Below, one piece after another: positions 25,867-38,000 of a DNA stretch of 64,000 nucleotides; within the stretch, counting starts at the first letter, position 1, and every line of letters starts with the position of its first letter. This stretch comes from Mycteria americana. Taxonomy: Eukaryota > Chordata > Aves > Ciconiiformes > Ciconiidae. The notes beneath the pieces are model-generated. The model was not told where the DNA came from and did no database searches. It was given only the letters and a program-made list of their open reading frames with translations. The position numbers were made by a program, and so were the translations under genes. Location of the stretch: NCBI RefSeq assembly GCF_035582795.1, contig NC_134368.1:41655501-41719500 (forward strand), read 5' to 3'.

Positions 25867-26639
25867 CAAAAACTGAGAGGGGGATACGCCCAGCCTGATA
25901 CATTTCACATATGCAGAGATCTGTCCCTGAACTGCTCCCAGATTTCTACTTCCATTGGCTCTCCCGGACATGATGTACGTGTCCAAAGGCCATTGCCTTC
26001 TACGCTCACAGAGAGTATCCCTACTCTACAATCTCATACTTTCCTCCTGTGTCCCTCTCCAGGTACAGCCCTTCCTCACATATCTCTCATTTTACTTCAT
26101 TTACAAACCATACAGATTCCCACAAGAATTTCTCAAAAAATATTTCTCAATACCAACTCATAAATCCTTACCCTTTTCCAATGCAAGCAGCTCCTGGCTT
26201 GCATGAAATGTTGTTTGGTTTTTCTAGCAATAACTGTAATCATCTCACTGTCCTACTGTCACCTGTACTTGTAAACTCATTCTCTGTTCCTCCCTCTTCT
26301 CATGAATAACTTTCCTGTTTCCCTCTTACAGTGTTCTCTCCCGTGTTCCTTCCCATAACGCTTTCCACTCTCCTCCCCAGCCAAACTTTCAAACTCTTTG
26401 GATTTCCGTATTAGTCCGCCTTATGGCACTAGAGATCTCTCTATTCTAAAAAGTGGAATAGAACAAGATATATATTTCCTGTGTCTACCAGCACTGTGCT
26501 TTCAAAGAAGAAGAGGCTGAAATACAGAGGTGGGGGTTTTGCCCCCATTTCCTAAGAAAAAGCATACCACCAGCCCTACAGGCGAAGCAGAATAACTCCC
26601 ACCCCTCTTTTACCCATCCTTTCCGAGACCCGAGGTTCA
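25867..26639. other. Pyrimidine-rich promoter-proximal DNA
   Basis: Between the dispersed repeat and the CpG island, the plus strand is strikingly rich in C and T (for example TTCCTCCCTCTTCTC near 26286). No exon is recognised. The two overlapping open frames here follow composition and are not convincing genes. Confidence 0.5.
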
Positions 26640-27560
26640 GTGAATTCACCCCAGCTCTTGAACGACAGCTGCCCTGGGCCGGCATCACCCCGCTCCCGCA
26701 GGCGGGAAGGCACGCAGGCAGGGGCTGTTCCGAGCACAAACGACAACCACCAGCCCCAGCTGAGCCCGCGCCCCGGCGCGGCCAGCTCCCCGTCCAGGGG
26801 CAGCCCCTCCAGGGCGCCCCCTCGCCGCCGCCGTCCCCGGTCCCGCCCCGCCGGCCTCCGCGGCGGCAGCGCGCTCCGGGGGGGCGGCCGGGGCCGGCCC
26901 CCCCCCGCCTCCCCGCCCGCCCCGCCGCCGCCGGGGCCGCGGCGCCCCCCGCGCCCGCGGTGCGGCCGGCGGCGGGGCGCCGGCTGCTGGCAGGAGCCGG
27001 GGGCAGGCGGGCGGGGAGGTGGGCTCCCGCCGCCGCCGCGGCTCGGCGCCGCCGCCGCGGCTGGGATTAGGCTCCCGCTCGGCGGCGATGCGGAGCGGCG
27101 GGGCCGGCGCGGCGGGGCCCAGCGGGAGGGCGCGGGACGCCGCCGGGCGCTAGGCGGGCGGCCGGCGCGGAGCCGCCGGAACTCTCCAGGGTGCTGGGGC
27201 GCCGCCCGCCCGCGGGGAGCCGCGCCACCGCCCTCGCCCGCCGCGCCGCGCCGCGCCGAGCCGCGGAGCCCCGCCGATGCCGCGGACACGACCGCTCCAG
27301 GGCTGCGCGGCGCCTCCGAGCAGCATGGCCCGGGTCAGGTACCTCCGCGCGGCTGTCTCGGGATTTTATCTCTGGGAAGCCGCCGTGCTGCTCAGGTGAG
27401 TTGTTTTCTTCGGGGAAGCAAAGGTTCCCCCCGCCGGTTCTCTCGGGAGGCTGAAATGCCTGGGACTCGCGCGAAGAGTGGCCGCGGTCACTGCCTTTCC
27501 TCACCACCAACGCCCGGCTACCTTCGGCAGCCAGACTGCGGGCACGGAAACTAAATGCGT
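26640..27560 (+). promoter_or_regulatory. GLRA3: CpG-island promoter of GLRA3
   Basis: Roughly 900 bases of dense G+C with abundant CpG, in sharp contrast to AT-rich flanks. It contains GC-box/Sp1-like words (GGGGCGG at 26881, CCCCGCCCGCCCCGCC near 26913), GCC-repeat stretches near 27025-27060, and no obvious TATA box. GLRA3 coding exon 1 with its ATG lies in its downstream third, so this is the likely transcription start region. The exact start site cannot be read from the sequence. Long open frames on both strands here (304 codons plus, 237 and 147 codons minus) are composition artefacts rich in Arg, Pro, Ala and Gly. Confidence 0.9.
27325..27395 (+). CDS. GLRA3: GLRA3 coding exon 1: signal peptide
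   Basis: First coding exon of the glycine receptor alpha-3 subunit, a Cys-loop ligand-gated chloride channel that mediates inhibitory signalling at neuronal synapses. The ATG has a strong Kozak context (A at -3, G at +4). The exon encodes 23 residues plus two bases of codon 24, reading MARVRYLRAAVSG then FYLWEAAVLL. This closely resembles the mammalian GLRA3 signal peptide as I remember it (VSGFYFWEAALLL). It ends CTCAG followed by the donor GTGAGT. The split Ser codon (AG plus C) joins in frame to exon 2. An in-frame upstream ATG at 27277 could add 16 residues, but its context is weak, so I chose 27325. Confidence 0.95.
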
Positions 27561-30500
27561 GGGGTCCCCGCTTCGCGAACGACTTTGTAACATTGCATTG
27601 CCTCTAATCTGATTTTTCATTTTGCAAGCTTCACCTGTTCACAGTTAGGGTTTCCCTATCTGATCTGTGAATTTTATCACTGTTTTTAGCAGGAAATGTA
27701 GCATTAATGATCTTGAAAATTCTTCAGGTGCAAAGTGTCTATATGTAAAAGTTACAGAAGATAATCTGAGTTGGGAATAGATAGACTTATTTATTACTAT
27801 CAGTTGTCTCCAGTAAAAGGAAAATCAGGGATTGCATTAGGTCAGGGAATTCTTACACAGAAAGAGAAAAAATGATAGCTGAGTGAACAGAGGATATGGT
27901 CTACAGAATTTCCCTCAAGAGGGAAAGCATTTGCTGTGCCACTGGCAGTCTAGGATTTGTATTACGAAAGATGGCAACATATCTATAAATTATGACCAGA
28001 GTAGAAGACTGCAGTTCATACGGCTTTTTCTACTTTCTGCCCAGCACACTTTTTCTAGCTAAAGTCATGTTATGATATCAATGCAAGCATTCTTTTAATG
28101 CATAGCTCTAGAAGTGTGGCGATACCAGGCTAAAATAAACTTGAATCCTCTGTTTAAAGGTGAGAGGGAAACTTAAAAAGAAAAATCAGACATGTAAAGA
28201 AGCAGACTTCAATGTCATCATGTATTCACTGCTGATGCAGAGTTAACCATGCTTGTTATCAACAAGCTTTCTAGCTCTGTATCACAATAAACAGACTATG
28301 GCATATAACATGACAATGCCAGACTATTTTAAGAATCACATTGTTATTTGACACAGATAAAAATGGAAACTTAAATTTGAAAAGTGGTTCTCCAGAGAGA
28401 GTTTGGGGATTATACATGTAAGGGATTTATAACCACAAAGTTAAAACAGTAGCGTGTAGTGCCCCACAGTGATAGCACACTTCACAGGTGCTCACAGGTT
28501 CATAACAAATCTTTCCTTCTCTAAGTTAGTTTAATGACCTGTTTTATATCAACATATGTAATGTAAATAATTTATAATGTTATTTTTATTGTAATTGTGC
28601 CAAAAGAAAGAGATTTTAAGAAAGTGGGTCACATGGTATGGGATTAATTGACACTGGGAGGAAAGGGTAAATGCATGTATATTACAGTTTAAATTTTGCA
28701 GTTGCATTGAGTATTTAATGTTCAGAGTAGATGATCGAACCCCTGTGTAGTGTAGGCAATACAAGCAGTACTGTGCTATTATTATTCTATTTCAGTGTAC
28801 TTATAGAACTTATTTTTCCTCTGCATATTATTTAAATGCCACCCCACTGTTGAATGATTCATCCTTTGTTTTAATGATATAAAACCACATATTATATTCC
28901 AAGGGAAAAAAAAAGTTAAAAAGTCAGTTTTGGAAAGCATACATGTATTTTGCACCACATAGTTCTGGACTAACATTTAATTGTTTCAAAATGTATACAG
29001 GCATCTTATTTTGCATAAATTCAAATTAGTCTGTTCAATGTCCAAATAACTGTTGTATTGCAATAGCCTTCTACTCTTAAATTGTCATCTTATCACAATG
29101 AACATGGTTAATGTGCACAGGGACTATATATTCTGAGAAAGACATCAGAAAGCTGCTCATAATCTATACATATCTTTGATATATATCTCAATATAGAGAC
29201 TGCTGGTGACTTTAGGTCTAGCAATAATACCTGAAAAACCTGAGTCAGTTCGAGACACACAGGAGTCCTCTCCATGCTTTAAAATGGAAAAAGTGTTAAA
29301 AAAAAAAAGGGTTAAAATATTAAAACCTGTAAAATTCCCAAGCTTCCTGGAGCCCTTAATTCTAGTTCTTTTCCAACTTAAGCCTTGTGAAATGATTTAC
29401 ATCAGAGCAAAGGGAACAGGGAAGAGTAGGACGCTGCTTCCACTCTCTGTAGGACACACAGACTCCAGCCTTAGCACCTGTATAACAATCTCAGTGAGAA
29501 GATGGATGTGCTATGAATTTCTAGGAACAACCAAACCTTAAGTGTTTCACTTGCTCAAACATTATGGAAAAAATAATGTACCTTCTCTTACATTGTGCAA
29601 CATTAAAACTTTTCTGCTCTTCATTAACAAGCACTCAAGGCTGTATGAGAAGACTGAAGGAACCTAACAGGAAGAACCTTCAATTCTTGTCCAAGAGCCC
29701 TAAGGCTGTTTAAAGTGATTTTTTAAATTATATGCCTGTGAAGATAGACATTTAGTTTTATTTTCAGTGCAGGTCAAATGAAAACAAAAAGGACATTTTT
29801 CAGTATAAAGTTACAGGCTTGCTACTTTAATAAGCAAAGTCTCTGGATCGGCATGCTTCACAAGAGGAAACTACATCTGATTATTTTTTTTTAAATAATA
29901 ATTTTCATCCCACATCTAAAGGCTCTTCAAATTGAAATGACTGAAACAAGATGTATATTGGTCGTAGTAGGATCTAATTATTAATTTGATTTCTGAAAGA
30001 CATTGTAGAGAGAATAAAACTTTGTTAATAGTCTTTCATAATATTGTTCATGTTTGTACTACTGTCTTAGATTAAAAACATACTTATTGGTAATATATTA
30101 ATAGCTTTTAGGCATGAAAAACAAGGGTTTAAGCACATAGCACTCTATTATGTTTTCAGTGATATACTTGAGGACTGAGAGAAAAGCTATAATCAGACCC
30201 AAAATAAAAAATTATTATTAATGTCATATTAAGAAGAGGGTAGAGATGTAAAAAATAAGGGTAAAAGCTTGGGAAAATAATTGAATGGAACCTAAAGATA
30301 ACTCTAATTCACTACCAAAGAAGGAAAATAAACACTTCTAAAACATGGGTTGACTCTATAATAATCTCTAAGACTGAGTATTCCTCTGTTTTCATTAAAG
30401 TAATAGTGTTAACAATAATTTCTCTGGATTTGCCTGGATTTCAAGAGGTCACGCTGAAAGCAAGATCATACTTGTAGAGTCAACACGAAGATCATGTTTG

Positions 30501-31359
30501 TGAGTCAAACAGTTTTATGAGAGCTCTTGCACCTTCAAGGGCACCAGAACAGCTCTATTAGAACTACACTATCAGGGACTTGCCAGGGACTTTGCTTTCT
30601 CCTTAAAGAGTGTCGTATAGGTATTTTATATGTAGACCTGTGTATGGGAAAAGCACAGGATGAAGAGGTAGGTGGCACTGTGGAAATGCAAAATAGATTG
30701 TCCCTATATGAGATTTCTTCAGGTATCCATATTAGCACAGACCAAGAATCATGCTACAGTTAGGTTATTGCCACTTTCCTTGTTCGATTCACTGCCCCAT
30801 TGGCCTTATATTGAAGGAAACAGTATCACAGAGAAAGCTAATTGCACTTAGAGACCAGATTCTTATGGAAAAAACCTCCATGCAACCTAACTCTGGGGCA
30901 CGTCTGAGCTCACAGTTAACTGATTTTGAAATTATTCTTGCATTGCATTGCAAGTTGATTTCAGATGAATAGCTTTTAAGAAGCAGAAGTCAATATCCTT
31001 TAAGCCAGCATTAGTTCCTCCAAATAATGAAGGAGAAAAAACCAACAGCTAAAAAATATTATATCTGACATATCATCATAAACATCTTTGAAAATAAAGA
31101 TTTTCAGATGTTCTGATGAGACTTCAGTAGCTTATTAATATGTTAAGAATTATACCTACAATACAATTCAAGAAATAAAAGTGTCTGCTAAAATCAGAGT
31201 GTGAATAAAATAGTGTGTGAAAGAAAATATAGTAATTCAAGATGATAGCACTGAGGCACGGTACCTTTCCTTGGCAGCCCAGACTCAATTTGAAAAGATA
31301 GTTTCTGTGGGATAAATCAGTCGACAGACTCCAGGTCCTAATGAAAAAGATTTCATATG

Positions 31360-31960
31360 TCTCAGGGAGCAGCAAGGGAAGGGAAGGTGAGCTGGGAGTT
31401 CAGACGCACAGTAAAGCAGGCAGGAACATGGTCCTACCAACAAAGTTTGCAGTCCTACAGAACCTGTGCAGGAGCAGAGCAGATCCAGTCCAAACAACAG
31501 TTCAGACTGCCAGGCAAAGTTGGTAGTGATGAGGCAGGTCCAAGGTCAAGCCAAAAAGTCAGGTCAGCAGATCAGGCTCAGGATCAGAATTAGGAAAGTA
31601 CAAGGCTGGGTGAAGGTGTACTTGCACAGTAGCTCACACAGAGACCAAGAGCATCTCCCCGGCACTCCTGAGGAAGGAAAAAGAGAAAGAAAAAGAAAAA
31701 AAAAGAAAAAAAAAAAGAAGAAGCAAACAAAGAAAAAAGAAAATAACAGCTCCTGAGAGAAGAGGGGTGAACTCCTACTGAGGCTTCTACAGCTTTTTAT
31801 CAAACAGCTCTGCTGCATTATCAGAGCTGGCACTGAGCCTGGGTAGCCAAACCCCTGGCATAAAGGAAATGTGCCCAGGGTCCTTATAAAATGTCAGGCG
31901 GAGAGCATTGGGGTTCCCGTGCAGGATGTACCCATAGGCAAGCATTGCACCTTCCAAAAC
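31360..31960 (+). other. GC-richer tract of unknown origin in intron 1
   Basis: This stretch stands out from the AT-rich intron. It has many CAGGTC and AAGGTCA words (for example around 31538-31580), a purine-only run at 31670-31723, and an open frame that is only a low-complexity Lys run. It ends near a TATAAAATG-like word at 31886. It looks like an old insertion, perhaps a decayed LTR, but I cannot match it to a known family. No coding potential is credible. Confidence 0.45.
31670..31723 (+). repeat. Polypurine tract
   Basis: Fifty-four bases contain only A and G, with the pattern GAAGGAAAAAGAGAAAG followed by A-rich runs. It accounts for the Lys-rich open frame on the plus strand and the Phe-rich one on the minus strand. 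Confidence 0.9.
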
Positions 31961-33496
31961 TCAGACAAAAAGGAAGTGGGTTTTTTTGTGACCAAGAATA
32001 TGTAATTCAAATTATCTCATATTTCAACTACACCAGTGAAAACACTGAAATCCCTTTGAACCAAATATGAGTTTTCTCATGAATATGAATGATTAGAACT
32101 TTTACTATCCATTCTTTATTTCTATATAAAAACAATTGTTTTTGTGACTACCATGTTTATAATTTTGAGAAAGAATTATGTGTAGATTTTTGAGTTTATA
32201 ATATTATAAACTGTAAGAAAATTATATAACAAAGAAATTTCAATTAAAAACATGAATCTTTCAATTCTTACTGTGCTAGTGACATTTTCTTACTTTTCAA
32301 CCTCTCCTAATTCATTCCTAGCCAATTGATGCTAACAACAACTGAAAGCAAGTAATATTGTGAGATAAGTGCTGTGCTTCTGTATGATGAAAAATATAAT
32401 AGCTCCTCTATCAGATTAGTCTTGTCCAGATATCCTAGGAATCATGGCAATTAGAGAAAATGAAAATTTTTATAAGATTAGAGCTTCTTATTTTAAAAGT
32501 TTTAGAATACAAGCTTCAAATGACCTTACTGAATATTATGTAATAATACCTATAGGGAATGATTCCTGCAAAGCAACTTTTCTCAAGTAATGAACAATGA
32601 AGAGCCCTTCTGTGTGGTGTTGCATCTTCTCCTTTTTATTCCTTTTTCTACTGATCTTCATGATGTTTATTGGAAGAATCAGTAAAAGGAGATAGGAACT
32701 AAAAAGGAGTAGTTTTTCTTTCGCTGGTAGGTAGACATTGTGAACAGATCGAGTAAAAGGCACCGTTTTGAGGATGAGTATCAACTACCAGCAGAAAGGG
32801 AACATCTCAGAAAGCAGGAAATGACACAGCTAGAAACTATGTGTAACAAGAATGCAGGACCAAAGCAGGAGAATGAGAAGAGCATCAGGAAGCAGAACAT
32901 TCTGCACTGTAAAGTCAAGAGAAAAGAAGGCGAGAATCTTTGAGACTGTACTTTTTTCTAGCACAGTCTATAATCCATTATTTTTTATGGCTTCTGAAGC
33001 AATATCATCCTTCCTGACTGATGTCTTTAGATGCTGTGTCAATACAAATACTAAGTAGTGTGAGTAAAAAGAAAGAATGAAGGAAAAAAGTACAAAAATA
33101 GTCAACATGTGGTTATAAAAGTATAAAAGAATGCATTTCCTTATTACTCTTCCAGTCAGCTGTCTAATGAATTGCTCCAACATTATTCATCAGCAAACGG
33201 GGTAATAATACTTGGTGTACATTGCAGTGGACTTTCTACATAATGAACGCTTCCTATATAATTTTCCTATACCACATATTATCCTGTTATTCCTCTAGCC
33301 CCACTACAGATGTACAAAATGAACAGGGACAGGAGGGAGAGTCAGGGCTATTTCCAGGTAGGAACTTACCTAGGGAAGATCAGTCCTCTTCAATATTGTT
33401 GTTACCAAAGTTTCTATTTGGTGACAGGAAATATTTGAGAAATGCAGTTTCCAAGGGAAACAGTTTGAGACCACAGAAAATGTAGAAAAGTTCGAG

Positions 33497-33629
33497 AAGA
33501 CTCTGGCCTGAGATAATCATGGGGTCACCAATGGGGCAGTTGAAAGAGTGGAGCTGCACAAGTAGTGGGGCTGCTGTCTAATACGAATCAATGGCTACAG
33601 GAAAAAGCAAGCCAGCAGCTTATCCTGAG
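33497..33629 (+). repeat. Dispersed repeat of unknown family, copy B
   Basis: Direct-orientation partner of 25745-25866, including about 33 identical bases in the centre. Copy B is longer because it keeps a segment (CACCAATGGGGCAGTTG) that copy A lacks. The pair is about 7.75 kb apart and flanks GLRA3 exon 1, so the two cannot be LTRs of a single provirus. Confidence 0.75.
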
Positions 33630-34996
33630 ACTATTTCAGTGAACCAATAAAGTGAGTAGAAAGCAAACACAGGAGTACTAAATTATCTCAAACTGTGAGG
33701 TTGAGTTAATTGCTATTAACCTGTATGTGATGCTTACAGCTAAAACTAATTTAGGAAGGGTATCATAAGCAAAATCAGTACAGCTATGACATCTAAAAAA
33801 GCAGACTAGTTTTTTTCCTCTTCCTTATTAAAATTCAAGCTGCAGTTATAGCTACATAACCCACTGTCTTAAGATTTTGCCCTTTGTTGCATTCCATCTT
33901 TGATATAAAATATATATAAAAATAGCTTTGATATAAAAAAAAAAATTTGAATATGCTACCTATCTCACCATCGCACAAGGTTTCACATACTATGTACAGT
34001 TTGCATAAGACTCCACTATGTCTAGAACTTATCTCCAGTTTCTTATAAAATAAATTTTTCTCCCTTTCAGAATTTTGAAAGGTAAAATATGAGCCTAATG
34101 TAATCCTGAACAGCATCTCTGAGGATCCACACGTACCAGCATTTATCATTTCCAAGATGGCTTTCTATAAAAGTCGCTGTTTACAAATTTGTATAATTTT
34201 TACCAACAATTAACTTTAATTAACTTTAATTTCACAACTACACACTCAGCAGAAATGGCTAGTAAACACAGCATGGTTCTTCAGAAGGTTAGGGTTTTTT
34301 TAAATTATTACTTTACACCTTAGTGGGTGACTGCATAGCTCAAGGACTTTTTTGTGAAAAGTTGGTTTATAATGTTCTGGGATACAGTGGGACTTGATTA
34401 TTAAAAATATCCTTAGATTTTGTCCCACTAAGGCTTTTAATTTCATAAAGTTTTCAAAACAGTACTGTCATCTCTTAGATTCAGTACTGCACAAGAGCGT
34501 CCATGCTCTGGGCATATGTAAACTAAGACATATTCATCTGCAGGGACCAACTAAACTTCCAATTTTGTGAGCAACATATCTGCTGGCTAAGGGTGCCCTA
34601 CTAGATAAATAAAATAAATGTCACAAAGTGGTAACTTGCTGACAAAAGTAGGATAAAACTTTCCATTTTTTGAAGGGAAAAATAAAAATTTTGAAATCAG
34701 TCATGACTAAAGCACTGACTTCACACAGCTAAATTATGACTAACTACAGTATTCTAAGGTAAATGTTAACTCTGTGCCTAAGCATCTATATAATGCCTCC
34801 ATGAAGGGATGCGCATCTCGGCGATGTTTTCCCTGATACTATTGGGTCAGATCCATTACCTCTGACTCAGCAGTATTAGAACTAAAATCAGAGTGGGCAG
34901 ATTTCAGCTGGACTACATCCCATAAAAGACTTTTTTTGAAATCCATAGAGGGTTTTTTCATTGCTTTATTCTATCAGAAAGAATGCTTTATGCAAT

Positions 34997-35021
34997 CCTT
35001 TTTTTTTAAAAAAAAAAAAGG
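34997..35021. repeat. Oligo-T/oligo-A inverted repeat
   Basis: CC followed by T9, then A12, then GG. It is nearly perfectly self-complementary and could extrude as a hairpin or act as a rigid A-tract. No function is implied. Confidence 0.8.
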
Positions 35022-38000
35022 AAGCAGATCTGTCAGAGTTTGCAAGATTTATCAGAGTTTAGTTTAACTCTTCATTTGCAAGAGTTAAAGTAAAATAAAC
35101 TATCTTCTGTTTTCCTTCAGTTCTTGCACACTGAAGATTGGATACTCCATTGTTTTGAACATGATGTTGCAATTTTTTACTAGACAAAGTGAATATGAAA
35201 TGCACCCACTTGAGACAGTAATCCATGATTACAAAAAGTACAATACGGTAGAGAACTGGAATTAAAAATGCTATTTGCAAGCAGTTTCTCCTTATATGCA
35301 TTAAAATCTTACCTCCGAAACATCCCAAAATTGTAACACTGTGCAAATGAACTCTAAGAACGTATCTATGTCTTTAACTATTTTTGTTGTTCCTGTACAG
35401 AGATCTTTGGATGTAAGAGTACTCAAATTTTCATCTGTAATCAAAATGTGAGCACAAATGCACTTGTTCAAATTCCCTAAGTAATGGTTAACAGAATGTC
35501 CTTTTTCATCCTTTTTAACAGTGATGACTCCTTCAGGAGATGAAGTGCCTTGCACATAATAAAGACCAGAACGCATTTGGTCATGGTCTTTCCTTCACCC
35601 AGTATATTTCCATTTGTTTATATGAAGCTTATAAGTCTCAGATGATAATTAAGGGGGTGTTGGATACATAGCATAAGCAAGACTAGTATAGCAAAGACAA
35701 AGCATGTATCTGAGAGGAAGTTTAAATACCACTTTCTGAGTGTGAAAGAGAATGCGTGTATGTGTAGTGGACCAGGATAATTTTGGTGGAAACAAGAAAG
35801 GCTAGCAGCACTGTTTTTTAACCTTCACATCACTTTCTCTTGACTTACTCTGTAAGGAATATACTTCAGTGCATGCATTAGGCATACGGGGTTCTGTCAT
35901 TATGTGGCATGAAACCTGCCACTCTCATCATCACCTTGAAACTCAATTATTATAATGTTGATTCTGTCTAGAATTAATAAAAAAGAAAAAAATTACTTAA
36001 TCCCTGTATCTCATGTAAATTAACACAGCTGGTTGAACATCACCATTCCTGTCTCACAGAAAATTCCAAAGCTCTGAAAAGATTTTGTTGCTTTTTCAAT
36101 GCATAAAAAGAAGTTTAAGTTGCAGAAAGCAGGAAAAAAGCTTTGTAAGTTCTGTGGAGGAGATGTTCAGAGAAGTTTTTGAAAATTAGAACCCAAGACC
36201 CCACCTTCAGTTCCCATTGACATTAAAAAACTGACTGTGGCTGACAGAATAGAGAGGACACTGGACAATATTCCACCTAGGCCTGCCAGCATTTCATTAA
36301 AACAACATTGAAACAGATATGTTTCTGTAAAACTCTATTTCAAGAAATCAGTATTTTTCCAACTAGAAATATTTTGTCTTAATTGAAAATTCTTAATCAA
36401 TAGTAATAACACAGTATCTACACTATAATTAGCTGACTAATCAAAATAAACAATTTCATGAGAAGTGTTTGGGGAAAGAACTTTATATAGCACTGAATTC
36501 TATTTACTGGTAAGTTTTGACTTGTCTGGGCTGTAGTCCTGCTTGTTGAAATACTTTATTTTAAGGTGAGTGACTCTTCAGGCTATATTCAGCTTTTCTC
36601 TAACTGAACTTATATCTTACCAAATTTATTTTGGAGAAAAAGTCTCATCTTCTAAACAGCCATCTGACATGCTCACTGAAGATACAGGACAACACTGTTG
36701 TACTGATAAAAGCAGATCTTCCCTAAGGCAAATGGAATAGTGTTTAATTGAACTGTGCTTCAGTCTTCACAAACCCTCGGGTTTTAATTCAAAATCAAAT
36801 TTTTATCTAGTTTTGATAAACCCCAACCATTTCATTCTATTATAAGATTTTCTGTGAAGATTTTTATGAATAGTAAAAGAACGGTTTGAGAAGAAACGTA
36901 TCAAAGAACCCCAGTTTTCGATTTCGGTTATGGTTTTCAACTCATAAAAGTGGATTTTTAAAGCAAAACAAGGTGAAGGAGGAACAGACGACTTATTACT
37001 TTCTAAATGGTCATTAATTATGATTATGGTAAATATCTTTTTTCTACAGATGCACACTTCAGTGGACACTGTTCCTGTTTATATTGAGTGAGAGTACAGC
37101 AACCTAGTGGATGCAAAGTAAGCTGATGGGGCAATACCACAACAATAGTAAATTATCTAGGTGGTGAATTAGAACTAGAAAACACAGTAATATTCAGCTC
37201 TACAATTTAAAGGACATTTTGGGATGCATTCAAAATACAGGATCAACCAAGCAGCTATAATCTGTCGAATTCTGTTTTCAGTATTCACAGGTTGCTCCTA
37301 GATTTGGGAAGAGTTTGCCTTGGGAAACAATAGTTTTCAGTTTTTAGCCAGGCAAAAGTCTCATTTTAATTAATTCTCCTTTCAGTCTAGCGTTGCGTCA
37401 TTGACATCAGTTGAATTACTATTCATTATGGTGGTGAAAGACACCAGTCAGTTCCTGCACAAGTTCAATTGGTTAGAAGAATCATTCATTAATCACAAAA
37501 ATAAATGTAATTGTTCAGCTCTAACATGCTTTTATGGAAGGATATCTGGTGTTATAAAAGATAATATTCTGAAATTATTTTACTTGGTCATTTTGCAATC
37601 TATCCATTACGCCAGTAACTTTTCTCCATTATTCAGTTAATATGCAAATTAGTCTTTATAGTGAGATAGAAATGCAAGTTCAGACTACTGTAAATTAGTG
37701 ATTTACAGTTTCTATTTTCAAAGATAATCCATTCATTTTAACCAAGTATTATCTGTCAAAAAAAACTCTCAAAACCAGTTAATTGAATTTTGGGGAGATC
37801 TGACTATCTTTAATTCAAAGTCAAAGTTGTCAAAAACTTAACCCATGCAGTAGGCCTTTGGAATAGTGAGACATTTGTCAGAATCTGAATATTTAAAACA
37901 TTCTCTGCTCTTGTATAGCTGTTTGAGTCAGCTTTTCCCCCCAAAATGTAGTTTGAATAAATTAAGAAACAGCAAGAAACTAAGACCTGAGTTTAGAGCA

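Noticed and set aside
26576..27510. Minus-strand open frames of 237 and 147 codons opposite the promoter
   Set aside because: Long open frames are expected in GC-rich DNA because stop codons are AT-rich. There is no recognisable domain or splice structure, although a divergent non-coding transcript cannot be excluded.
26640..27554. 304-codon open frame on the plus strand across the CpG island
   Set aside because: It is in a different frame from the GLRA3 exon it overlaps. Its Arg/Pro/Ala/Gly-rich composition simply follows the G+C content, and it lacks any domain.
31466..31756. Lys-rich 96-codon frame as a small basic protein
   Set aside because: Its C-terminal half is only a translated polypurine tract, and the rest has no similarity that I recognise.
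25745..33629. The direct repeat pair as two LTRs of one provirus
   Set aside because: The interval contains GLRA3 exon 1 and its CpG island and no retroviral genes. No TG...CA ends or target duplications are visible.
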